Assembly (NCBI GenBank): GCA_007127615.1
Contig: SKZB01000098.1
Span: 1-11,835 of the forward strand
Reading direction: 5' to 3'
DNA length: 11,835 nucleotides
Source: Phycisphaerales bacterium
Lineage (GTDB): Bacteria > Planctomycetota > Phycisphaerae > Phycisphaerales > SM1A02
Position numbers and translations under genes: made by a program. Shown here in pieces: positions 1 through 6,935 of the stretch. Position 1 is the stretch's first letter. The number at the start of each line of letters is the position of its first letter. The notes below the pieces were generated by a model, which did no database searches, was not told where the DNA came from, and worked only from the letters and a program-made list of their open reading frames with translations.

Positions 1-2
1 GG

Positions 3-1238
3 CATGGCGCGCACGAGCAGATCCTCATCATTCATCGCGTTGTATTCAGCCGCGGTGGGCGTGTCGACCCGTCGGCCAAGGATCCGGTTCCAGAACACAT
101 CCGCCTGCGGCAGCCCGGAGATGTAGTTGCTCAAACGGACGGATGCCATCTGGCCGGAACTGACATCAAGACCGCTGAGCGTCATCATGCCGTGCCCGTA
201 CCGGCGCTGGACGACGAGGACCCGACCGTCCTCGAGCGCCATGTGCGGCACGTAGTGGGGTCCGAGTCTGTCCAGATCACCGTACAGGTCCTTGAAGACG
301 CGAACGGATAGTGGGAAATCACCCATCGCGCCGCGTGCCTTGCTGATCAACGGCAGGACGTGCGAAAGTTGAACCTCCTCGTCCCGGCGCGGCGGCTCCG
401 GCGGAAGCATATCTTCCAGCGGGGTCTGGACGATGCCGCCCGTCTGCCAGGGGTTCGTGTCTTCGGGCAGAACGATCACGAGATGTCCGCCGTAGCGCAC
501 GTACTGCCGCAACGCGTTGGCCGTGTCGCTGGTCAGTTGCAGCGGCGAATGCTCGGCGCCCCACACGATGGCTTCAAAGCCCTTCAGCGCTTCCCACCGA
601 TCGGGGAGTTCGTCCGGGCGAATCCCGAAGACGGCTCGCGTGTATTCGTGCGCTGCGGCCGGCCGGGGATCCTGCCGATGGCGAACGCCGTACTGATTCA
701 GCCCCATGTGACGCGAACCGATGATGCCGATGAGGTTGGCGTTGGCTTCGACGAACTGCGCGCCGGCGTCGGCCGGCCGGAAGCGCATGCCGCCCAGTTC
801 GCCGCGGCGCTCGCCATCGCGCATCTCGAAAACGCGGATCGACCAGACCGTGTCGGAGCGAGCTTCGTAGGGCAGCGGCGCGGTGAGCCAGGTGAACGTC
901 GGCCGGCCCCGCGTGAGGGTGACGTTGCGGCCGTACTCCAGAATGTCGCCGTCGGCGTTGGGGACTTCCCATTGCACCCAGACCGCGGTCGCTTCGCTGA
1001 GCGACCCGCCCGGATTGCTCAACAGTTCGAGACGCAGCCCGGTCCGCTCCCCGGGGCGGGCGACGGAGCCGACGCCGAACTGGTCGATCGAAATGATGAC
1101 ATCGTCACCGCTGGACTGCGCCGCCGCGTTCGAAGCGAACATGACCAGCATGAACGCCAGGCCGACGAGAGCTGGCAATCGTTTCCAGGGGGCGAAAGCG
1201 GCGAGTGCCCCGACCCGAATCTTGCTCGAGGAAATCAT
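3..1238 (-). CDS. Exported protein with amidotransferase-like fold, N-terminal part (runs off left edge)
   Basis: The minus strand is open from ATG at 1238 to the window edge: 412 codons with no stop, so the C-terminus is missing. An in-frame TAA lies just upstream, making this the first possible ATG. A GGAGG lies 16 nt upstream, farther than usual. Residues 20-40 are a basic-then-hydrophobic signal peptide with likely cleavage after AAA (40) before Gln41. Residues 45-155 look like a beta-sandwich region. Residues 165-260 hold alternating strands and helices, including FEAIVWGAEHSPLQL, then QYVRYGGHLVIVLPED. This is the pattern of class I glutamine-amidotransferase-like folds found in planctomycete envelope proteins. 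Residues 339-360 (RVLVVQRRYGHGMMTLSGLD) fit the closing strands of such a fold. I see no cysteine anywhere in the 412 residues, so amidotransferase catalysis is unlikely and a binding role is more plausible. The exact family is not identified. Membrane segments may lie in the unseen C-terminal part. Confidence 0.8.
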   Translation of the reverse strand, partial: MISSSKIRVGALAAFAPWKRLPALVGLAFMLVMFASNAAAQSSGDDVIISIDQFGVGSVARPGERTGLRLELLSNPGGSLSEATAVWVQWEVPNADGDILEYGRNVTLTRGRPTFTWLTAPLPYEARSDTVWSIRVFEMRDGERRGELGGMRFRPADAGAQFVEANANLIGIIGSRHMGLNQYGVRHRQDPRPAAAHEYTRAVFGIRPDELPDRWEALKGFEAIVWGAEHSPLQLTSDTANALRQYVRYGGHLVIVLPEDTNPWQTGGIVQTPLEDMLPPEPPRRDEEVQLSHVLPLISKARGAMGDFPLSVRVFKDLYGDLDRLGPHYVPHMALEDGRVLVVQRRYGHGMMTLSGLDVSSGQMASVRLSNYISGLPQADVFWNRILGRRVDTPTAAEYNAMNDEDLLVRAM

Positions 1239-1340
1239 GAAATCAGTTTAGCAACCTCCATGAACGGGGGAGGAGCGAAAAGTTCGTCCGGTCGGCCGGC
1301 TCCGATCAAGTCAGCCCCCGAACCGGCCGATGCCTGCCTC

Positions 1341-1700
1341 ATGCCCGATGTCGAATCCCTCAGCTTCTGGATCATTCTCGGGATCGGCTTCATGCTGGTG
1401 CTGGCGTGTCTGCGGGTGATTGCGGCGGCGATCGAAAACGCCCGGGCCCGGCACCAGCTCATGCTCGACGTCCGCACGCTGCAGATGCAGCAGGTGAATC
1501 AAATGCAGGCGCTTCGCGCGGAGCGTGAGGAGCGGGCAAGAGCATCGATGGAACGCGGCGCCTCGACCGCGGCAAAGATGAAAAAGTATCAGGCCCGGTC
1601 ATCGGGAACGGAAGTCAAAGTCGATCCGAGGATGGCGGTCGAATCCGAAGCCGAAACCGAAGCCGAGACCGAAGCCCCAACGATGGCGGAGGCCGCCTGA
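1341..1700 (+). CDS. Small single-pass membrane protein with coiled coil and acidic tail
   Basis: This 119-residue protein starts at ATG 1341. Residues 9-30 (from FWIILGIGFMLVLACLRVIA) form one membrane helix. Residues 31-75 are a charged, Gln/Met/Arg/Glu-rich helix likely to be a coiled coil. A basic stretch follows (AAKMKKYQ), then an acidic tail of alternating Glu-Ala/Glu-Thr built on a 12-bp DNA repeat. The third codon position is strongly GC-biased over the first 70 codons, as expected for a real gene here. No clear Shine-Dalgarno sequence precedes it. An in-frame ATG at 1260 would add 27 low-complexity residues and is less likely, because it would place extra polar sequence before the membrane helix. 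The gene is divergent from the exported protein on the left (102 bp apart) and convergent with the M20 peptidase (51 bp apart). The architecture resembles small membrane-anchored scaffold or assembly proteins, but I recognise no family and assign no function. Confidence 0.68.
   Translation: MPDVESLSFWIILGIGFMLVLACLRVIAAAIENARARHQLMLDVRTLQMQQVNQMQALRAEREERARASMERGASTAAKMKKYQARSSGTEVKVDPRMAVESEAETEAETEAPTMAEAA
1641..1676 (+). repeat. Three tandem 12-bp coding repeats
   Basis: Three consecutive 12-bp units follow GARNCCGAAGCC (GAATCCGAAGCC, GAAACCGAAGCC, GAGACCGAAGCC). They encode the Glu-Ser/Thr-Glu-Ala tail of the small membrane protein. The unit is a multiple of three, so copy-number slippage would keep the frame and only change tail length. 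Confidence 0.85.
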
Positions 1701-1751
1701 TGAAAGCGGCCCGCGCGGCGCGGTCGAACGAGGGACTGACGATGTCCACGA

Positions 1752-3155
1752 TTATTTTCTGCCGGCCAGCCGCGCCATGATCGCCGCGTGCGATCTGATC
1801 CCGTTCTCAAAGCATCGCCGCTCGAATTTCTCGTTCGGTGAGTGAACACGGTCGTCATCCAGGCCGAAGCCGACGAGCAGGGAATCGAAACCGAGAATCT
1901 GCTGAATCGATCCGACGACGGGGATCGATCCGCCCGTGCCGATGAGCACCGCCTCCCGGCCGTACACGTCGCCCAGGCCGGCCTTCGCCGCCTCGAGATG
2001 GGGTGAATCGGTCGGCACGCGGATGGCCGGCGCCGCGCCGTGGTTGGTGAACGAACACGTGCAGCCCGGCGGGGTGCGGCTTTCGAAGAATTCGATCAGT
2101 GCGCGTTCAATCTTGTTCGGATCCTGATGCGCGACCAGCCGGCAACTCAGCTTGGCCCGCGCGTGATCGCCGATGACGGTCTTCGCACCTTTCCCGGTGT
2201 ACCCGCCGACCATGCCGTTGATGTCGCACGTCGGTCTGGCCCACGTGCGTTCAAGGGTGGAGTAGCCCTTCTCGCCGAAGGGCTGTTTCATGCCCGCACC
2301 CGCGAGAAACGTGGACTCATCGAATCCGAGCCGCTCCCATGCGCCGCGCTCCGTCGGGGTCAGTTCCTCCACATCGTCGTAGAAGCCCCGGACCTGGACG
2401 CGGCCGTTCTCATCGTGCAGCTCGCCGAGGATTTTCGTCAGCGCGTTGAGCGGATTGACCACCGCGCCGCCGTACATGCCCGAATGCAAGTCGTGCGACG
2501 GCCCGTGCAGCGCCACTTCCAGATACACCATGCCGCGCAGCATGTAGGTGATGGCGGGCGTCTCGATGTTCCACATGCCGGTGTCGCAGACGACGCAGAC
2601 ATCCGCCGCCAGTTCGTCCTTGTTTTCCATCAGAAACGGATCGAGCGACGGGCTGCCGGACTCTTCTTCGCCCTCGAGCAGGACAGTTACTTTGATCGGC
2701 AGCTCGCCGTCAACCTTCTGCCAGGCGCGAAACGCCTCGATGAACGTCATGAGCTGACCCTTGTCATCGACCGCGCCGCGGGCCACGATCCGCTCGCCGT
2801 GTTCGCCCTCGACCACCTGCGGTTCAAACGGCGGGCTCTTCCACAACGCCAGCGGATCCGGCGGCTGCACATCGTAATGTCCGTAGTACAGGACGTGCGG
2901 CACGTTCGCGCCGGCGCTCTTCGGACCCGGATGGTGCGCGACCACCATCGGGTGGCCGGTCGTTTCGCGGACCGATGCGTCGAACCCGATCGAGCCGAGG
3001 TCATCCGCCAGCCACTGCGCCGCGCGCCTGGTCTCAGCGTCGTAGTCCGAATCGGTGCTGATGCTCGGGATGCTCAAGAGTTCAACCAGCCGCGCCAGCG
3101 CCTGATCGCGGTCAGCATCAATTCGGGTCAGGACAGCATCAAGTGTCTGGCTCAT
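1752..3155 (-). CDS. M20 family metallopeptidase (dipeptidase type)
   Basis: This complete 467-residue protein is a di-zinc exopeptidase of family M20, in the carnosinase/CNDP-like dipeptidase group that normally runs about 450-480 residues. The ligand set is intact: GHYDVQP gives His93 and catalytic Asp95; RGAVDDKG gives bridging Asp130; EGEEESGS gives catalytic Glu164 and ligand Glu165; CDTGMW gives Asp191; and RVHSPNE gives His438. The lid/dimerisation domain occupies roughly residues 200-330 and includes HDLHSGMYGG, whose His224 is expected to reach the partner's active site. No signal peptide is seen, so the enzyme is probably cytoplasmic and acts in peptide salvage. The frame is open to an ATG at 3194, but ATG 3155 is preferred because GGAG (minus strand, 3161-3164) lies 5 nt before it and the protein then starts as relatives do. 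It stands alone, convergent with the small membrane protein. Substrate specificity cannot be read from the sequence. Confidence 0.95.
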   Translation of the reverse strand: MSQTLDAVLTRIDADRDQALARLVELLSIPSISTDSDYDAETRRAAQWLADDLGSIGFDASVRETTGHPMVVAHHPGPKSAGANVPHVLYYGHYDVQPPDPLALWKSPPFEPQVVEGEHGERIVARGAVDDKGQLMTFIEAFRAWQKVDGELPIKVTVLLEGEEESGSPSLDPFLMENKDELAADVCVVCDTGMWNIETPAITYMLRGMVYLEVALHGPSHDLHSGMYGGAVVNPLNALTKILGELHDENGRVQVRGFYDDVEELTPTERGAWERLGFDESTFLAGAGMKQPFGEKGYSTLERTWARPTCDINGMVGGYTGKGAKTVIGDHARAKLSCRLVAHQDPNKIERALIEFFESRTPPGCTCSFTNHGAAPAIRVPTDSPHLEAAKAGLGDVYGREAVLIGTGGSIPVVGSIQQILGFDSLLVGFGLDDDRVHSPNEKFERRCFENGIRSHAAIMARLAGRK

Positions 3156-3160
3156 ATCGG

Positions 3161-3164
3161 CTCC
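3161..3164 (-). promoter_or_regulatory. Ribosome binding site of the M20 peptidase
   Basis: GGAG on the minus strand sits 5 nt before ATG 3155. It decides this start over the longer alternative at 3194, which has no comparable site. Confidence 0.65.
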
Positions 3165-3486
3165 GTGTCGGGGCGGGAAACGGCGGGGAAACACCGGCCG
3201 GAAAGGTTTCGCCCCCGCATCCTACCGGTCAGAGGCCGATCTGTGCCACGCGGATGAGCCGCGGCCGGATTGAAAAACTTTTGCCGGAGCCTGGAACATC
3301 GTGCATCCCGGTGCGTTGAACGAAAGAAGTCGCCCCGGCGCGACACGACCGGAATGAACCGAATCCTCGCCACGATCTGCGAAAAGCTGAGGACCGGCTT
3401 GTGGGTGGACGATAGCTCGTAGGGTGATGATAGACAGTCATGTTCGTGGGCTCCGATGTGGGGGCCGTATTCGTTGAACTCCCGAT

Positions 3487-3490
3487 GAGG
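3487..3490 (+). promoter_or_regulatory. Ribosome binding site of the DUF4139 gene
   Basis: GAGG lies 5 nt before ATG 3496. It supports this start, which also gives the protein a proper signal peptide. Confidence 0.65.
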
Positions 3491-3495
3491 TTCTT

Positions 3496-5616
3496 ATGCG
3501 CATTCAATCAACCGTTTGGTCATCCTGCGCGATCGCCGCCTGCCTGAGCAGTTCGCTGGTGCTGCACGCTCCACCGGCCCGGGCGAACGTCGCGCCGAAT
3601 CCCTCCCCCCAAACTGCGATCGATGACCGCTTCGGCACGCCGGTCTCCCTGCCGATCACCCGCGCCGTCCTCTTCGCCAGCGGGGTGGGGTACTTCGAGC
3701 ACACCGGCACCGTCCAGGGTGACGCGGTCATGCGCCTCAACTTCCGGGAGGATCAGATCAACGACATCCTCAAGAGCATGGTGCTCATGGACCTCGACGG
3801 CGGATCGATCAACAGCGTCAACTACGCCGCGAACGATCCGCTCGAACGCACGCTGAAGAGCTTTGGCGTGGATTTGAGCGGCGATCCGACCCTGGCGGGG
3901 CTGCTCGCGGATCTGCGCGGCGCGGAGATCATGCTCAACGCGCCGGACCGCATCACCGGGCGCATCCTGAACGTTGAAACCCGGACCCGGGCGGTGGGCA
4001 ATCCGCCCCAGACGATCAACGAGCCAGTGCTGAACCTGGTCACGAACTCGGGGATCCGATCCGTACCGCTCTCGAGCGCAGATTCAATCCAGCTTGGCGA
4101 TGCCCGCCTGCAGGAAGAGCTCGACCGCGCGCTCTTCGCGATGGTCAGCTCACGCGATACCGAACAGAAGGCCGTGGACATCCGCTTCACCGGCGAGGGG
4201 GAGCGGCGCGTGCGCATCGGCTATCTGATCGAAACGCCGGTCTGGAAGACCTCCTACCGCCTGGACATGACGGGCGATGAGCCGCTCCTGCAGGGATGGG
4301 CGATCGTCGAGAACACGATGAACGATGACTGGAAAGATGTGCGGCTGTCGCTCGTGAGCGGCCGGCCGATCTCGTTCGTGCAGGATCTGTATACGCCCCT
4401 CTATCTGGCGCGCCCGGTCGTCAGGCCGCAACTCTTTGCTTCCCTTCGCCCCAAGTCGCACGACCGTGCGGCCGCGCCGCCGGCGCCGCCGGCCAGGGAT
4501 GCCCTGCGTCGTGAGCGTCGTGGCGGGGGTGGAGGGTATGGCGGCGGAGGCGGCGGTGCCGGCGGCACGCTCTTCGGGGACCCGGGTGATGAAGAGGTTG
4601 CTTCTGATATGGCATACCCATGGCAGCAGTCCGGTGCGGAGAGCGTCGCCAGCGGCGGATCCATCGGCGAGCTGTTCAGCTACGACCTCCGCCAGCGCGT
4701 CACCATGCCGCGCCGCCGGTCGGCGATGCTGCCGATCATCAACGATCACGTCGAGATCGAGCGGCTGAGCATCTACAACGCCGAGGCGCTTGCGCGCCAT
4801 CCGCTCAATGCGGTGGAAATGCACAACCAGACCGACCAGCAGCTCATGGCCGGGCCGGTCACGATCTTTGATGACGGCATGTACGCCGGCGACGCTCAGT
4901 TCGATCATCTCGCGGCGGGTGAGAAGCGGCTGCTCAGCTACGCGATTGATCTGGACGTGACGGTCAACAACCGGCCGTCCTCGTCCAGTCAGATGACCCG
5001 GGTCATCATGGTCAACGGCATCGTGCGGTACGTGCGCAGCCTGAACTACACGCGGGAGTACCAGCTCACCAACGCCGGCCGCCGTGACCGCACCGTGGTA
5101 ATCGAACATCCGATCACGGGAAATGCGGATCTGATCGCGCCCGAGTCCTTCCGGGAGAAGACGGACTCTCTGTACCGGTTCGAGGTTCAGCTCCCGGCAG
5201 GGGAGTCCAAGACATTGGTCGTGCGCGAGCATCGACCCGTTCAGGAATCGATCCATGTCCTGAATCAGTCACCCGATGAACTGCAGAACCACATTCGCGG
5301 CGGCACGTTCCCGGAGGAAATCCGCGAAGTGATCGAACGCGCGATCGAGATGAAATCGGAGATCAACGTTCTCGTTGCGAATCGGGAAAAGCTGCGCACC
5401 GAGCGCGATGAGATCATGAAGGGCCAGGCGCGTCTGCGAGACAACCTTCAGGCGGTCGGGGCGGAGACCAGTCTCGGCAAGCGCTATCTCGGCCAGCTCA
5501 TGGATGAGGAAGATCGGATCGAAGAGCTGCAGCAGGAGATCCGGGAGATCGGCGAGCTGATCGACGAGAAGAATGCGGAGCTGCATGCGTACCTGCGCCG
5601 TCAGACGATTCGGTGA
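3496..5616 (+). CDS. Secreted DUF4139-domain protein with C-terminal coiled coil
   Basis: This complete protein has 706 residues. Residues 1-30 form a signal peptide with likely Sec cleavage after PARA (30). An IAAC at 13-16 resembles a lipobox but lies too early to prefer. Residues 52-200 form the N-terminal region, including AVLFASGVGYFEHTG, typical of this group. The DUF4139 beta-rich domain spans about 225-585, with RVRIGYLIETPVWKTSYRLD, then WAIVENTMNDDWKDVRLSLVSG, and after an insert MLPIINDHVEIERLSIYNAE. It is interrupted around 325-385 by a Pro/Ala, Arg and very glycine-rich low-complexity segment (342-357). Residues 605-700 are a long charged helix, probably a coiled coil. DUF4139 proteins include the mucoidy-inhibitor MuiA-like group, but no biochemical activity is established that I can name, and no catalytic residues are evident. 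The protein probably acts in the periplasm or at the envelope. The gene appears monocistronic and is followed by an octamer repeat tract rather than a terminator. Confidence 0.9.
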   Translation: MRIQSTVWSSCAIAACLSSSLVLHAPPARANVAPNPSPQTAIDDRFGTPVSLPITRAVLFASGVGYFEHTGTVQGDAVMRLNFREDQINDILKSMVLMDLDGGSINSVNYAANDPLERTLKSFGVDLSGDPTLAGLLADLRGAEIMLNAPDRITGRILNVETRTRAVGNPPQTINEPVLNLVTNSGIRSVPLSSADSIQLGDARLQEELDRALFAMVSSRDTEQKAVDIRFTGEGERRVRIGYLIETPVWKTSYRLDMTGDEPLLQGWAIVENTMNDDWKDVRLSLVSGRPISFVQDLYTPLYLARPVVRPQLFASLRPKSHDRAAAPPAPPARDALRRERRGGGGGYGGGGGGAGGTLFGDPGDEEVASDMAYPWQQSGAESVASGGSIGELFSYDLRQRVTMPRRRSAMLPIINDHVEIERLSIYNAEALARHPLNAVEMHNQTDQQLMAGPVTIFDDGMYAGDAQFDHLAAGEKRLLSYAIDLDVTVNNRPSSSSQMTRVIMVNGIVRYVRSLNYTREYQLTNAGRRDRTVVIEHPITGNADLIAPESFREKTDSLYRFEVQLPAGESKTLVVREHRPVQESIHVLNQSPDELQNHIRGGTFPEEIREVIERAIEMKSEINVLVANREKLRTERDEIMKGQARLRDNLQAVGAETSLGKRYLGQLMDEEDRIEELQQEIREIGELIDEKNAELHAYLRRQTIR
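4519..4566 (+). repeat. Glycine-codon low-complexity tract inside the DUF4139 gene
   Basis: GGN-rich sequence encodes residues 342-357, a near-continuous Gly run containing one Tyr and one Ala and preceded by an Arg-rich stretch. It sits in a loop within the DUF4139 domain and is likely a disordered linker. Confidence 0.8.
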
Positions 5617-5618
5617 TG

Positions 5619-5683
5619 GGAACGAAAGTGACGGAGAGACGGAGGAGCAAAGCGACGGAGCGACGAAGTGACGAAGCGTGAAG
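5619..5683 (+). repeat. Degenerate octamer tandem repeat tract (GCGACGGA-like)
   Basis: Immediately after the DUF4139 stop, the sequence contains a run of GACGGAG and GACGAAG units. The clearest part is AGCGACGGAGCGACGAAG followed by TGACGAAGC, with about 8-nt spacing. The same octamer makes up the arrays at 11411-11449 and 11680-11725 and, inverted, 11771-11811. No gene or terminator hairpin is evident here; the strand given is that on which the purine-rich unit is read. Confidence 0.7.
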
Positions 5684-5776
5684 TGGCAAGCATCGCAGTG
5701 AACCGCTTCTCTCACGCGTTTCTTGAAATGGATGGGTCCCGTGGGTCCCGTTGCGCGGGGGCGCGGGGGCGATGTA

Positions 5777-6091
5777 TCAGACCGCCAGCGCCGCGGCGCA
5801 GAGGTACGCGATCGCGAGCAGTCCGACCATCGAGAGAAAGAGGAACGCCAGCCAGCGGTGAATCATCCGCTCCTGATGTTCCGGATCGACAAACGGCGAG
5901 TGGACCGAAATCGGTTCGCCGAGCAACCCTTCCATTTCGGCGTAGCTGCGGAGAGGACGTTCGTGCAGATCGCATCCGCAGCTGGGGCATTGTTCGATGC
6001 GCCGGTCCCGGAGCAGCGCGCCGTCATAGCCGCAGGCAACACAGCGCTGTTTCAGCAGCCGGTGATCAAGGGTCTTGACTTTCTCCGTCAT
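5777..6091 (-). CDS. Zinc-ribbon protein with C-terminal membrane segment
   Basis: This protein of 104 residues has an N-terminal rubredoxin-like zinc ribbon: Cys17-x-x-Cys20-Gly, then Cys35-Pro-x-Cys38-Gly-Cys40. The two knuckles are 14 residues apart and could bind one zinc. Residues 41-78 are a polar linker. Residues 79-104 (HRWLAFLFLSMVGLLAIAYL onward) form one membrane helix that ends almost at the stop codon, so the protein is probably tail-anchored with the ribbon in the cytoplasm. Short proteins of this layout, with a CxxCGY knuckle, are common in planctomycetes, but the function is unknown. Candidate roles are protein or nucleic-acid binding at the membrane. No good Shine-Dalgarno sequence precedes ATG 6091. 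The gene is divergent from the helical protein at 6242, with a 150-bp gap. Confidence 0.82.
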   Translation of the reverse strand: MTEKVKTLDHRLLKQRCVACGYDGALLRDRRIEQCPSCGCDLHERPLRSYAEMEGLLGEPISVHSPFVDPEHQERMIHRWLAFLFLSMVGLLAIAYLCAAALAV

Positions 6092-6241
6092 CTCATGAGA
6101 AGCGTAGCACCGAGACGGGGTTCATCCAAAGAGAAACTTCCGGGAAAGTCGCAATGCACCGGCATACGCTCTGGGGAGCACCGCGGATGAGCGCGGCGAC
6201 GAATAAGAGGTTCACCTTCCCACTCACGGAAGCCGTCATCG

Positions 6242-6877
6242 ATGTCAGCACCCGGTCGTTCGGAATGGGTTCGTCACCTGCGCGGGTTGGCCGCGCCGGT
6301 TTTGGATCTGGATTCCGGCGCGGATCCGGGGGCCGGTCTGCTCAATGAGCCGTTTCTTGCGGCGGTACAACAGGTCCCGGTGGCCTCCGGTGCCGCGCCG
6401 CCCCGAAGCAGCCCCGAGGTGGCCCTCTGGTGGGCGGTCGCGGGGGCGCGGGTAGATGTCGATACGGTCATCGATGAGCCGACCGAGGGATCGCTGTTGC
6501 CGCAGGGGCTTTACCGGGCGATCGAAGTCTGGACCGAATCGGATCTCTGCGCGCTCCACGCGCTGTGGATACTCGCTCAGCGGGAGGGACGGGCCGACTG
6601 GACCGAAAGGGTCGAGCGCGTCCGGCGATGGCACCTGGAATATACGCAACCCGATAACGCGACAAACCGGGCGTGGGCGCTGCACGTGTTTCTGCTCGGT
6701 CCCCCGCCCTTCGCGGCGTGCGAGCCGGAGTCCCGGCACTACGCGGAGACGCTGCTGCACAACGCGATCGCCATCGAGGGCCGCCCGACCCCGCTCAACG
6801 CGTGGATTCTTCTCGACGCCGCGCGGTGGATTGAATCGGTTCCCGAGACCGGCGGAGAAGACGCCCGCGTTCAATGA
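6242..6877 (+). CDS. Helical protein of unknown function
   Basis: This protein has 211 residues. An in-frame stop at 6188 makes ATG 6242 the only ATG available; a weak GGAAG lies about 11 nt upstream. The first 60 residues are Ala/Pro/Gly-rich. Residues 80-205 appear all-helical and Trp-rich, with LYRAIEVWTESDLCALHALW, a charged helix ending RRWHLEYTQPDNATNRAWAL, and a final helix NAWILLDAARWIESV. Regularly spaced Trp/His/Leu and the pattern of paired helices suggest a small alpha-solenoid or a helical-bundle fold. There is no signal peptide or membrane segment, so it is probably cytoplasmic. The amino-acid composition and conserved-looking aromatic motifs favour this frame over the antisense frame, which is Arg/Pro-rich. 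It converges on sucB with a 58-bp gap. I do not recognise the family. Confidence 0.75.
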   Translation: MSAPGRSEWVRHLRGLAAPVLDLDSGADPGAGLLNEPFLAAVQQVPVASGAAPPRSSPEVALWWAVAGARVDVDTVIDEPTEGSLLPQGLYRAIEVWTESDLCALHALWILAQREGRADWTERVERVRRWHLEYTQPDNATNRAWALHVFLLGPPPFAACEPESRHYAETLLHNAIAIEGRPTPLNAWILLDAARWIESVPETGGEDARVQ

Positions 6878-6935
6878 ACAAGGCTCGCCCGGGCGGATGC
6901 ATGGATTCCGTTCGGTGGGGGGACGTCCAGCGCGA

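Larger units (their letters stand above)
3156..3495. other. 340-bp divergent intergenic region
   Basis: This stretch separates two divergent genes, so it must carry promoters for both the M20 peptidase and the DUF4139 gene. I found no convincing sigma-70 -35/-10 pair in either direction. A short hairpin (GTCGC at 3329-3333 with GCGAC at 3340-3344, 6-nt loop) is present but has no T-run and is too short to call functional. Open frames within it on the minus strand show no domain or codon signal and are treated as spurious. Confidence 0.5.

Noticed and set aside
360..1340. N-terminal extension of the small membrane protein to a 446-codon plus-strand frame
   Set aside because: This stretch is antisense to the exported protein on the left, which has a coherent signal peptide and fold. 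Only the part from 1341 looks like a gene.
2040..3257. Plus-strand open frame of 405 codons
   Set aside because: It is antisense to the M20 peptidase, whose zinc ligands are all intact; this frame is Arg/His/Val-rich with no motifs.
3399..3425. Sigma-70 promoter for the DUF4139 gene (TTGTGG ... TAGGGT)
   Set aside because: Both hexamers are poor matches and the 15-bp spacing is too short to support a call.
4150..5256. Minus-strand open frame of 368 codons
   Set aside because: It is antisense to the DUF4139 gene, which has a signal peptide, ribosome binding site and recognisable domain.
6862..6895. Terminator between the helical protein and sucB
   Set aside because: CGCCCG (6862-6867) can pair with CGGGCG (6890-6895), but the stem is only 6 bp, the loop is 22 nt, it overlaps coding sequence, and no T-run follows.
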